Of a DNA stretch of 20,176 nt, positions 1-7,928 are shown piece after piece. Below the pieces are notes generated by a model, which saw nothing but the letters and a program-made list of their open reading frames with translations, made no database searches and was not told where the DNA came from. How positions within the stretch are numbered: the stretch's first letter is position 1; every line of letters starts with the position of its first letter. The stretch lies in assembly GCA_946499615.1 (NCBI GenBank), contig CAMMST010000047.1, positions 1-20,176 of the forward strand, given 5' to 3'. The stretch is from Enterococcus_E cecorum_B (GTDB taxonomy: Bacteria > Bacillota > Bacilli > Lactobacillales > Enterococcaceae). Position numbers and translations under genes: made by a program.

Positions 1-2
1 GT

Positions 3-803
3 CACAGTTTACCTCCTAAAATGCATATTTTGAGTTTTTCAATATTAGGCATTGATGCGGTGTATCTAGCGTTTGAAGTACCAAAGGAAGCTTTACCCAC
101 ACAAATTCAAGCTATTCGTAATATGCAAATGTTAGGGGTAAATTTATCTATGCCTCATAAGGTTACTGCACTAGATTATGTAGATGAACTTTCGCCAGCA
201 GCCAAAATCATCGGCGCAATCAACACTATTGTCAATCATGAGGGAAAATTGATTGGTCATAATACTGATGGTATCGGATTTATGACTAGTCTTGCCGAAA
301 ATCAAATTGATATCATTGGACAAACGATTACCATCATTGGTGCAGGCGGAGCAGCTACGGCGATGATTACCCAAGCGGCCTTAGATGGTGTAAAACAAAT
401 CTATGTACTTAATCGTCCAAGTAGTCATTTTAAAACTTATCAAGAAAAAATACAGGCAATTATGCAAGCGACGAATTGTCCAATTGAGCTCATTTCACTT
501 GAAGACCAAGCACTTGTTTATCAAGCAGTGAACAAGAGTCAATTATTGGTCAATGCAACGAGCGTCGGGATGTACCCTAATGTTGATGAACTACCAATTG
601 ATAAAGAAGTTTTAAGAGCTGATTTACCTGTGTATGATGCCATTTATCATCCACGAGAAACCAGATTGCTCAAATCTGCTGCAGCAAAAGGTGCGTTGAC
701 GATGAATGGGCTTGGCATGTTGTTACATCAGGGCGCAGCGGCATTTAAATTATGGACAAACCAAGAGATGCCCGTAGATTATGTGAAGGAACATTTATTT
801 TAA
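3..803 (+). CDS. aroE: Shikimate dehydrogenase AroE, 5' end cut by the window
   Basis: NADP-dependent reduction of 3-dehydroshikimate to shikimate, cytosolic, step 4 of the chorismate pathway. The frame is open from base 3, upstream of the first ATG at 21, and reads HSLPPKMHILSF, which aligns with the family's HSLSPxMHN shikimate-binding motif near residue 14. The real start is therefore outside the window and ATG 21 is internal. Further family marks are NLSMPHK with the catalytic Lys, GAINTIV, GHNTDG with the catalytic Asp, GAGGAATA for NADP, and NATSVGM. The visible part is 266 residues, nearly the full family length. Oddity: the second serine of the usual Ser-x-Ser shikimate-binding pair is Pro here. 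It is the first visible gene of the aro operon, 29 bases before the DAHP synthase gene. Confidence 0.95.
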   Translation, partial: HSLPPKMHILSFSILGIDAVYLAFEVPKEALPTQIQAIRNMQMLGVNLSMPHKVTALDYVDELSPAAKIIGAINTIVNHEGKLIGHNTDGIGFMTSLAENQIDIIGQTITIIGAGGAATAMITQAALDGVKQIYVLNRPSSHFKTYQEKIQAIMQATNCPIELISLEDQALVYQAVNKSQLLVNATSVGMYPNVDELPIDKEVLRADLPVYDAIYHPRETRLLKSAAAKGALTMNGLGMLLHQGAAAFKLWTNQEMPVDYVKEHLF

Positions 804-832
804 AAAGGAAAAATAGAAGGGATGTTGGTTAA

Positions 833-1858
833 ATGATTATTATTATGAAACCAAGAGCAACAAAAGAACAATTAAACAAAGTCATTCAAAGAGTGGAAGC
901 AGAAGGATTAAGCTATCAATTAAATCAGGGAAGTGAACAAGTCGTTTTAGGTTTGATTGGTGATACACGTTCTATTCAAGATGTGGCCTTTTTAAGTTAT
1001 GAAGGTGTTGAAAAAACGATGCGTATTTCAAACACTTATAAATTAACTTCTCGTGAATTCCACCCGCAAGATACGGTGGTTGATGTGGATGGTGTGAAAA
1101 TAGGCGATGGTTCTTTTGTTACTATGGCAGGCCCTTGTTCTATTGAAGGTTTAGAGCAAATTCGTGAAACAGCAAGAATGGCTAAAGCGGGTGGAGCGAA
1201 AATCTTACGTGGTGGTGCTTTTAAACCAAGAACGTCTCCTTATGCTTTCCAAGGGTTAGGCGAAGAAGGTTTGAAATATATTCGTCAAGCAGCGGATGAG
1301 TTTGATATGAAAGTCATTACTGAAGTGATGGATGAAGCCCACATAGATATGGTTGCTCATTACAGTGATATTATTCAAATCGGTGCTCGTAATATGCAAA
1401 ACTTTAAATTATTATCTGCAGTTGGAAAAACAGGGAAACCTATTGGCCTAAAACGTGGCATTTCTGGTACAATAGATGAGTGGTTAAATGCAGCAGAGTA
1501 TATTGCAGTTGAAGAAAAAAGTCCGGTTATCTTTATTGAACGTGGTATTCGTACTTATGAAACAGCTACAAGAAATACGTTTGACTTGAGTGCTGTACCT
1601 TTAATCAAAAAATTAAGTCATTTTCCAATCATTGTTGATCCAAGTCATGGTACCGGTGTGTGGGATTTAGTCACTCCGATGGCAAGAGCTGGGGTTGCTG
1701 CTGGTGCCGATGGAATGATTGTTGAAATTCATCCAGATCCACAAAATGCGTGGTCAGATGGCATGCAATCATTAAATGAAAAGACCTATTTGCAAATGAT
1801 GAAAGAAGTCAATATTTTAGTGGATGCAATGAAGAAAATTAAACAAATTGAAGCTTAA
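833..1858 (+). CDS. aroF: 3-deoxy-7-phosphoheptulonate (DAHP) synthase, type I-beta with N-terminal regulatory domain
   Basis: Condenses PEP and erythrose-4-phosphate to DAHP, the committed step of aromatic synthesis. Residues 1 to about 70 (MIIIMKPRAT...) form the ferredoxin-like/ACT-like domain known from Thermotoga-type DAHP synthases, where it mediates feedback inhibition by Tyr or Phe. The catalytic barrel follows: AGPCSIEG with metal ligand Cys102, PEP-site KPRTSPYAFQG (131-141), DPSHGTG with His272, and VEIHPDPQNAWSDG with Glu299 and Asp309. At 341 residues it is full length. The ATG at 833 is preferred over ATG 845 because the family N-terminus begins M-I-(V/I)-x-(M/L)-K and an agaaggg ribosome site lies about 10 bases upstream. 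Feedback control by aromatic amino acids is expected from the domain but which effector binds cannot be read. The symbol follows Gram-positive usage; aroA(G) or aroG is also used. Confidence 0.95.
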   Translation: MIIIMKPRATKEQLNKVIQRVEAEGLSYQLNQGSEQVVLGLIGDTRSIQDVAFLSYEGVEKTMRISNTYKLTSREFHPQDTVVDVDGVKIGDGSFVTMAGPCSIEGLEQIRETARMAKAGGAKILRGGAFKPRTSPYAFQGLGEEGLKYIRQAADEFDMKVITEVMDEAHIDMVAHYSDIIQIGARNMQNFKLLSAVGKTGKPIGLKRGISGTIDEWLNAAEYIAVEEKSPVIFIERGIRTYETATRNTFDLSAVPLIKKLSHFPIIVDPSHGTGVWDLVTPMARAGVAAGADGMIVEIHPDPQNAWSDGMQSLNEKTYLQMMKEVNILVDAMKKIKQIEA

Positions 1859-1869
1859 GGGGCGATTTC

Positions 1870-2937
1870 ATGTTAGCAGTCAATTTACCAAATCATAGTT
1901 ATCAAATTATAGTCAAAAAAGGCGCTTTAGATAACTGTGGTCAATGGGTGAAATCTTTATGGAAAGAGCAAAAAATTGCCATTATTACAGATAGCAATGT
2001 AGAAAAATTATATGCAGACAAAGTCAAGCAAGAGTTAAGTACAGCAGGTTTTGATGCAGAAGTATTGGTGGTTCCGGCTGGCGAAAAATCTAAGTCTTTA
2101 CAATGTGCCAGTGATTTATATGATCAATTAGCCGATTTAGGTTTTACTAGAAGTGATGGAATTATTGCTTTAGGTGGTGGCGTAGTAGGCGATTTAGCTG
2201 GTTTTGTGGCTTCAACCTTTATGCGTGGCCTTCATTTCTTGCAAATTCCAACTACACTTTTAGCTCAAGTCGATTCCAGTATTGGTGGAAAAACAGCGGT
2301 CAATACAAAAAAAGCCAAAAATTTAGTGGGAACCTTTGCCCAACCGGATGGCGTCTTAATTGATCCATTGGTATTGCAAACCTTAGATGACCGCCGGATT
2401 CGTGAAGGAATTGCTGAAATTGTCAAATCTGCGGCGATTGCGGATAGAGTGCTTTGGGAATTTTTAGGGACGCTTTCTGATGAACATGATTTATTAAACC
2501 ATGCCGAAAAAGTCATTACGGCAGCATTAAACGTGAAGAAAAAAGTCGTTGAAGAAGATGTTTTTGATCATGGCAGTCGCTTAACTTTGAATTTTGGTCA
2601 TACCATTGGACATGCCATTGAAAATACAGCAGGTTATGGTGTGGTCAGTCATGGTGAAGGAGTAGCCATCGGGATGATGATGATCAATGCGCATGCTGAA
2701 GCGCTTGGCCTTTCACCTGAGAATTCTACTCAAGCGTTAAAAGCCATGCTAGAAAGATTCCATTTACCAACGAGCTATCCTGACTTAGATGCACAAGCAA
2801 TTTATACGGCGATTACGCATGATAAAAAAGCGCGTGGCAGTCAATTGAAGATTATTACCTTAAAAGAAATTGGCCAAGCACAAATCACACCAATTCCAAT
2901 AGAAAACATTAAAGAATACATTAAAGGAGAGAATTAA
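1870..2937 (+). CDS. aroB: 3-dehydroquinate synthase AroB
   Basis: NAD- and metal-dependent cyclisation of DAHP to 3-dehydroquinate, step 2 of the pathway. At 355 residues it is normal family length. Visible marks are the NAD-binding GGGVVGDLAGF (102-112), IPTTLLAQVDSSIGGKTAVN, and the metal ligands Glu183 (EGIAEIVK), His244/His248 (NFGHTIGHAIE) and His261 (SHGEG). The ribosome site aagggg overlaps the stop codon of the preceding gene, so the two are probably translationally coupled. It lies 11 bases after the DAHP synthase gene and 3 bases before aroC. Confidence 0.96.
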   Translation: MLAVNLPNHSYQIIVKKGALDNCGQWVKSLWKEQKIAIITDSNVEKLYADKVKQELSTAGFDAEVLVVPAGEKSKSLQCASDLYDQLADLGFTRSDGIIALGGGVVGDLAGFVASTFMRGLHFLQIPTTLLAQVDSSIGGKTAVNTKKAKNLVGTFAQPDGVLIDPLVLQTLDDRRIREGIAEIVKSAAIADRVLWEFLGTLSDEHDLLNHAEKVITAALNVKKKVVEEDVFDHGSRLTLNFGHTIGHAIENTAGYGVVSHGEGVAIGMMMINAHAEALGLSPENSTQALKAMLERFHLPTSYPDLDAQAIYTAITHDKKARGSQLKIITLKEIGQAQITPIPIENIKEYIKGEN

Positions 2938-2940
2938 TTT

Positions 2941-4107
2941 ATGCGCTACTTTACAGCTGGAGAATCACACGGACCAGAGTTAACAGCAATTATTGAAGGA
3001 TTACCTGCGGGCATGCCTTTAACAGTAGAAGATATCAATATAGAATTAGCAAGAAGACAAACCGGTTATGGCCGTGGTGGCAGAATGTTAATTGAAAAAG
3101 ACCAAGTTCGCATTACTTCTGGTGTTAGACATGGTAAGACTTTGGGTTCGCCGGTAACTTTAGTCGTTGAAAATAAAGACTGGAAAAACTGGACAACGGT
3201 CATGAGTGTCAGTGAAGTTGAAGAAAAGGAACGTCATTTGCGTCGGGTGGCTAAACCTCGTCCAGGACATGCGGATTTAGTAGGTGGTATGAAGTATCAT
3301 CACCGTGATTTGCGTAATGTATTGGAACGTTCTTCCGCGCGTGAAACAACGATGCGCGTGGCAATTGGTGCAGTATGTAAGAAATTATTGTCTTTACTAG
3401 ATATTACTGTAGCTGGCCATGTTGTAAAACTAGGTGGGATTAGCGTCAATCCAGAAAATTATCCAAGCGTGGCTGAAATCAAAGCCATCTCAGAAAAGTC
3501 AGAATTACGTGTCATTGATCCAAGTGTGGAACAAGAGATGAAAGACTTAATCGATCAAACCAAGAAAAATGGCGATACGATTGGCGGAATTGTGGAAGTA
3601 CAATTGGATAATGTTCCTGCTGGATTAGGTAGCTATGTTCAATGGGATAAAAAGCTAGATGCAAAAATTGCTCAAGCGGTGGTCAGTATCAATGCCTTTA
3701 AAGCGGTAGAGTTTGGTATCGGTTTTGAGATGGCAAATTTACCAGGCTCTCAAGTCATGGATGAAATTCAATGGGATCAAGAAAAGGGCTATACACGTAA
3801 AACCAATCGTTTAGGTGGTTTTGAAGGCGGTATGACAAATGGAGAAACATTGATTGTACGTGGTGTGATGAAACCAATTCCTACTTTGTATAAACCATTA
3901 TTGAGTGTGGATATTGATACCAAAGAACCATACAAAGCAAGTATCGAACGCTCAGATTCAACGGCAGTCCCAGCGGCTAGTGTGGTTTGTGAAAATGTCG
4001 TGGCAACTGTGGTAGCTGGTGAAATATTAGAAAAATTTGCCAGTGATTCCTTTGAAGAATTAGTAGAAGAGGTTAGTCGTTATCGTGAATACCTTAAAGT
4101 ATACTAA
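2941..4107 (+). CDS. aroC: Chorismate synthase AroC
   Basis: Converts EPSP to chorismate using reduced FMN, the last common step of the aromatic pathway. At 388 residues it is the normal size for the Gram-positive form. Family signatures are MRYFTAGESHGP at the N-terminus, RRQTGYGRGGRM, RPGHADLVGG, the RSSARETTMRVA signature, and GGFEGGMTNGE. The ribosome site AAAGGAGAG at 2923-2931 sits in the end of aroB, 9 bases before the ATG. Its 3' end overlaps the start of tyrA by 23 bases in a different frame. Gram-positive AroC often needs a separate or intrinsic flavin reductase; none is seen in the window. Confidence 0.96.
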   Translation: MRYFTAGESHGPELTAIIEGLPAGMPLTVEDINIELARRQTGYGRGGRMLIEKDQVRITSGVRHGKTLGSPVTLVVENKDWKNWTTVMSVSEVEEKERHLRRVAKPRPGHADLVGGMKYHHRDLRNVLERSSARETTMRVAIGAVCKKLLSLLDITVAGHVVKLGGISVNPENYPSVAEIKAISEKSELRVIDPSVEQEMKDLIDQTKKNGDTIGGIVEVQLDNVPAGLGSYVQWDKKLDAKIAQAVVSINAFKAVEFGIGFEMANLPGSQVMDEIQWDQEKGYTRKTNRLGGFEGGMTNGETLIVRGVMKPIPTLYKPLLSVDIDTKEPYKASIERSDSTAVPAASVVCENVVATVVAGEILEKFASDSFEELVEEVSRYREYLKVY

Positions 4108-5191
4108 GCAAATTCTAGTGATAGGTCTAGGCTTAATCGGAGGATCTTTAGCCAAATGCATTCGTCTTGCTCATCCGGATTATCACATTATTGGTTTTGA
4201 TGCTAATCTTACTTCTGGGAAAACAGCGGTCAAACGAGGAGTTATTGATGAATTTACCCAAAACTTACAGAAAGCTGCGCAAACTGCAGATATTATTTTG
4301 TTAGCAGTGCCTGTTAAGATTTCCTTGGATTATCTAAAACAATTAAATCAATATTCCTTAAAAGAATCAGTTTTAGTTACAGATGCAGGTAGTACCAAGT
4401 GTGAAATTAGTGAATTTGCGCAGACCTTAAATTTTGATTTTATCGGTGGACATCCTATGGCAGGCTCACATAAATCAGGGATTCAAGCAAGCGATGTGAA
4501 TCTTTTTGAAAATGCTTATTATATTTTTACCCCACTTGATAAGCAAAATCCACGCGTGGGTGAATTAACAGATTTATTTAGTGGGACAAGAGCCAAACAA
4601 ATTATTTTAACACCGCAAGAGCACGATGAGATCACGGCGATGCTTAGTCATTTACCACATATTATTGCCGCAGCTTTGGTGAATCAAGCGGATCAATTTA
4701 ATCAACTTCATCCGCATGCCAAAAGATTAGCTGCTGGCGGATTTAGAGATATCACACGGATTGCTTCTTCAGATCCTAAAATGTGGACAGATATTTTATT
4801 GAGTAATCAAACGTCTTTAATTCATTTGATTGATCAATGGCAAGAAAAAATGGCTGAAGTAAAGTCTTGGTTAACATCTGATAATCAAACACAAATTTAT
4901 CAGTTTTTTGAAAATGCGAAAGATACCAGAGATCGCTTGCCGGTTCATAGCAATGGTGCGATTCCGGCCTTCCATGATTTATTCATTGATGTGCCAGATA
5001 AACCAGGGGTCATCGCCGAAGTAACCACTTTATTAGGACAAGCCAATTTGTCGATTATAAATATTAAGATTTTAGAAACGCGTGAAGATATTATCGGGGT
5101 TTTACAAGTTTCCTTTAAGAATCAGGCCGATCTTTTAGCGGGTAAAGCCTGTATCGAAGCCAATACCCCTTATCATTGTAGAGTAAAGTAA
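4085..5191 (+). CDS. tyrA: Prephenate dehydrogenase TyrA with C-terminal ACT domain
   Basis: Oxidative decarboxylation of prephenate to 4-hydroxyphenylpyruvate, the tyrosine branch. The start is GTG at 4085, inside the end of aroC; the following codons give MNTLKYTKQILVIGLGLIGGS, the usual N-terminus, and an agaagagg ribosome site lies 12 bases upstream. The NAD-binding loop GLGLIGGS is at 14-21, followed by the prephenate-site GGHPMAGSHKSG and the DTRDRLP region. Residues from about 295 to the end (LFIDVPDKPGVIAEV...) are an ACT domain, expected to give Tyr feedback inhibition. Length is 368 residues. The 23-base overlap with aroC suggests coupled translation. Confidence 0.95.
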   Translation: MNTLKYTKQILVIGLGLIGGSLAKCIRLAHPDYHIIGFDANLTSGKTAVKRGVIDEFTQNLQKAAQTADIILLAVPVKISLDYLKQLNQYSLKESVLVTDAGSTKCEISEFAQTLNFDFIGGHPMAGSHKSGIQASDVNLFENAYYIFTPLDKQNPRVGELTDLFSGTRAKQIILTPQEHDEITAMLSHLPHIIAAALVNQADQFNQLHPHAKRLAAGGFRDITRIASSDPKMWTDILLSNQTSLIHLIDQWQEKMAEVKSWLTSDNQTQIYQFFENAKDTRDRLPVHSNGAIPAFHDLFIDVPDKPGVIAEVTTLLGQANLSIINIKILETREDIIGVLQVSFKNQADLLAGKACIEANTPYHCRVK

Positions 5192-5210
5192 AGATAGAAA
5201 GAAGGATATT

Positions 5211-6482
5211 ATGGAGTTACTACGTGCAAAACAGTTAAATGGTCAAATCGAAGTTCCAGCTGATAAATCTATTTCCCATCGCAGTATTATGTTTGGGGCG
5301 ATTGCAAAAGGCACGACAACTGTTAAGAATTTTCTGCGTGGGGAAGATTGTTTAAGTACTTTAAATGGCTTTAAAGAATTAGGGGTTCCGATTGAAGATG
5401 ATGGACAAACAATCACTATTCAAGGAGTGGGATTTGAAGGATTAAAACCAGCTTTGGGTCCAATTGATTTAGGTAATTCTGGTACAAGTATCCGTTTGAT
5501 GATGGGAATATTAGCAGGAACAAATTTTCAAACAACCCTATTTGGCGATGAATATTTAAATCGTCGTCCCATGCAACGTGTGATGGCACCGCTCAATCAA
5601 ATGGGCGCTCATCTAGTTGGCTTTGAAAATACGCAATATCCACCAATTAGTATTCAAGGTGCAAAATTAGCTCCGATTACTTATGAAATGCCCGTCGCAA
5701 GTGCTCAAGTAAAATCAGCCATTATTTTTGCGGCCTTACAAGCTCAAGGAACTTCTACCATTATTGAAAAAGAACCTTCTAGAAATCATACAGAACAAAT
5801 GATTAAACAGTTTGGCGGTGAGATTGAAGTATCAGGAAAAACGATTCGTGTTACCGGTCCACAACAACTTACTGGACAAGAGGTGATTGTGCCGGGGGAT
5901 ATTTCATCAGCAGCTTTCTTTATCGTGGCAGGTGCAATTTTGAAAAACAGTCAAGTAGTCTTAAAAAATGTGGGGATTAATCCAACGCGTACAGGTATTT
6001 TAGATGTGTTAGAAGCGATGGGCGGTACATTTGAACTCAGTGAAATCGATGAAGCCAATGAATCTGCGACGATTACTGTTTCTTCGTCTACACTTAAGGC
6101 GACCACTATCCAAGGGGCGGATATCCCACGTTTAATTGATGAGTTACCAATCATTGCTTTATTAGCCACACAAGCTGAAGGCACGACCATTATTAAAGAT
6201 GCTCAAGAATTAAAAGTAAAAGAAACCAATCGGATTGATGCAACCTGTGAAGAGCTACAAAAACTAGGTGCGAATATTGAACCGACTGATGATGGCATGA
6301 TTATTCATGGTCCAGTTCAATTACACGGTGGAAAAGTAAGTTCTCGAGGGGATCATCGCATTGGTATGATGTTACAGATTGCTGCGCTCTTAACAGATGA
6401 AGTCATTGAATTAGACAAAGCTGAAGCAGTAGCCGTTTCTTATCCACATTTCTTTGAAGATTTAGCTAGTTTAATAAATTAA
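5211..6482 (+). CDS. aroA: 3-phosphoshikimate 1-carboxyvinyltransferase (EPSP synthase), class II type
   Basis: Transfers enolpyruvate from PEP to shikimate-3-phosphate. At 423 residues it is full length. Visible marks are PADKSISHR with Lys19, LGNSGTSIRLMMG (87-99), the RRPMQRV loop (118-124), the DELPIIALLA region, and SRGDHRIGM near the C-terminus. SAQVK (164-168), RNHTE (191-195) and NPTR (257-260) match signatures I recall for class II enzymes (SAQxK, RxHxE, NxTR), the class that includes glyphosate-insensitive forms; actual tolerance cannot be read from this. An agaaggat ribosome site precedes the ATG. It sits between tyrA and the fused aroK-pheA gene, spaced 19 and 13 bases. Confidence 0.95.
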   Translation: MELLRAKQLNGQIEVPADKSISHRSIMFGAIAKGTTTVKNFLRGEDCLSTLNGFKELGVPIEDDGQTITIQGVGFEGLKPALGPIDLGNSGTSIRLMMGILAGTNFQTTLFGDEYLNRRPMQRVMAPLNQMGAHLVGFENTQYPPISIQGAKLAPITYEMPVASAQVKSAIIFAALQAQGTSTIIEKEPSRNHTEQMIKQFGGEIEVSGKTIRVTGPQQLTGQEVIVPGDISSAAFFIVAGAILKNSQVVLKNVGINPTRTGILDVLEAMGGTFELSEIDEANESATITVSSSTLKATTIQGADIPRLIDELPIIALLATQAEGTTIIKDAQELKVKETNRIDATCEELQKLGANIEPTDDGMIIHGPVQLHGGKVSSRGDHRIGMMLQIAALLTDEVIELDKAEAVAVSYPHFFEDLASLIN

Positions 6483-6495
6483 AAGAGGGTTAAAT

Positions 6496-7824
6496 GTGAA
6501 AACAACAATAGTATTAGTAGGATATATGGGTGCTGGTAAGAGTACTGTTGCAAAATTATTAGCTGAAAAATTAGCTATGCCGATTGTAGATTTGGACAAA
6601 AAAATTGAAGAAATTGCGCAGATGTCTATCCCTGATATTTTTGCCGAACGAGGAGAACCAGCCTTTCGAAAATTAGAATCACAAGTTTTACAAGAGTCTT
6701 TACAACAAACTGGTATTATTGCGACAGGTGGGGGTATTGTACTCTCTAAAACCAATCGTGATCTTTTAAAAGATGCATGGGTGGTGTTTTTAGATTGTCA
6801 AGGCGATGTTCTTGTTCAACGTATTTTCAATGATGAGCAAAACATTCGCCCTGTTGTCCAAAATAAAACGACTGAGCAAATCAAAGAAATTTATCAAGAG
6901 CGCAAACCTTTTTACGATGAGGTTGCTTCACTGACTATTGATACTTCAAGCTTAACTGTAGATGAAGTGGTGCTACAAATTATTCAAGCCCAGCAAACGA
7001 TAGGCTATTTAGGACCGGTCAGTTCTTTTTCTTTTCAAGCATTAAAGCAAGTTGTGGATAATCAAAAAGTAGTAGAATTTGCCTCTATTCCACTATGTAT
7101 AGATGCTTTATTAAAGGAAAAACTTGATTTTGCCTTGGTTCCAATTGAAAATTCGCTTGAAGGTTCTGTCCATGCTAGTGTGGATCGTTTGTATGATCAA
7201 AAAGAGTGTTATGTGCAAGCAGAAATTGTCTTACCTATTCATCAACAACTGATTGGCTATGATGCAAAACAAATCAAGAAAATCTTATCGCATCCACAAG
7301 CTTTGGCCCAGTGTCAAAAATATATTGAAGCGCATTTTCCTTGTGCTTTCTTAGAGCCCGTTCAGTCAACTACAGCTGCGGTGCTTGAAATTGCGCAAAG
7401 AAAAGATAAAAGTTTAGCCGCAATTGCCGGTAAGCAAGCAGCCAAATTTTATCAAGTGCCAATTTTAGCCTCTAATATTCAAGACAATAATTTTAATCAA
7501 ACTAGATTTTGGATTTTAGGAAAGAAGCATTTCGATACTTCACGGTTAACAACCAGTGAGCAAAAATTAACATTGTATATCACCTTACCTAAAGACACTC
7601 CGGGGGCTTTACATAAAGTATTAGCTGCATTTGCTTGGCGTGATTTAAACTTAGTAAAGATTGAGTCCCGACCACAAAAAACCAAATTAGGAGAGTACTT
7701 CTTTATTGTTGATTTACAAGTTAATCGTCCACATATCTTGTATCAAAATGCGATAGAAGAGTTAGAAGCATTAGGCTGTGTGGTACAGAATTTAGGAATG
7801 TATCCAGTTTTACATCACAGCTAA
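6496..7824 (+). CDS. Fused shikimate kinase - prephenate dehydratase (AroK-PheA)
   Basis: One 442-residue frame joins two enzymes normally encoded by adjacent genes. Residues 1 to about 165 are shikimate kinase (ATP plus shikimate to shikimate-3-phosphate): Walker A GYMGAGKST (9-17), Asp32/Asp34, Arg58, TGGG (77-80), lid Arg118 and Arg136. Residues 168-442 are prephenate dehydratase (prephenate to phenylpyruvate): IGYLGPVSSFSF, VPIENSLEGSV (215-225), SHPQALAQC (265-273), the TRF motif (336-338), and a C-terminal ACT domain from about 357 with GAL (370-372) and ESRP (390-393), the usual Phe-binding marks. The linker is only about six residues (IIQAQQ). The start is GTG 6496 because the ATG at 6494 reads straight into TGA; the ribosome site agaggg lies 6 bases upstream. 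No ATG with a ribosome site exists near the junction at 6997, so PheA seems to be made only as the fusion. Usual PheA has Gly where this has the first Ser of VSSF. Confidence 0.93.
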   Translation: MKTTIVLVGYMGAGKSTVAKLLAEKLAMPIVDLDKKIEEIAQMSIPDIFAERGEPAFRKLESQVLQESLQQTGIIATGGGIVLSKTNRDLLKDAWVVFLDCQGDVLVQRIFNDEQNIRPVVQNKTTEQIKEIYQERKPFYDEVASLTIDTSSLTVDEVVLQIIQAQQTIGYLGPVSSFSFQALKQVVDNQKVVEFASIPLCIDALLKEKLDFALVPIENSLEGSVHASVDRLYDQKECYVQAEIVLPIHQQLIGYDAKQIKKILSHPQALAQCQKYIEAHFPCAFLEPVQSTTAAVLEIAQRKDKSLAAIAGKQAAKFYQVPILASNIQDNNFNQTRFWILGKKHFDTSRLTTSEQKLTLYITLPKDTPGALHKVLAAFAWRDLNLVKIESRPQKTKLGEYFFIVDLQVNRPHILYQNAIEELEALGCVVQNLGMYPVLHHS

Positions 7825-7890
7825 TTTGGATGTGAAAATTTTAAAAAATATTAAACCCTCCCCATTTCAGATTCGTTTATAGGTAAACTA

Positions 7891-7899
7891 TGCTACAAT
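7891..7899 (+). promoter_or_regulatory. Extended -10 promoter for the LCP gene
   Basis: TGCTACAAT matches the extended -10 pattern TGnTATAAT, 30 bases before the LCP start codon. The region 16-17 bases upstream (ttcgtt) is a poor -35, which is usual for extended -10 promoters. It indicates that the LCP gene can be transcribed separately from the aro operon. I see no GC-rich terminator between the two. Confidence 0.55.
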
Positions 7900-7928
7900 G
7901 GATTTGACTTAGGTGGAGGTTATTTTTT

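Noticed and set aside
6960..7000. Independent internal start for the PheA half
   Set aside because: Only two GTG codons (about residues 158-159) occur near the junction and neither has a ribosome site.
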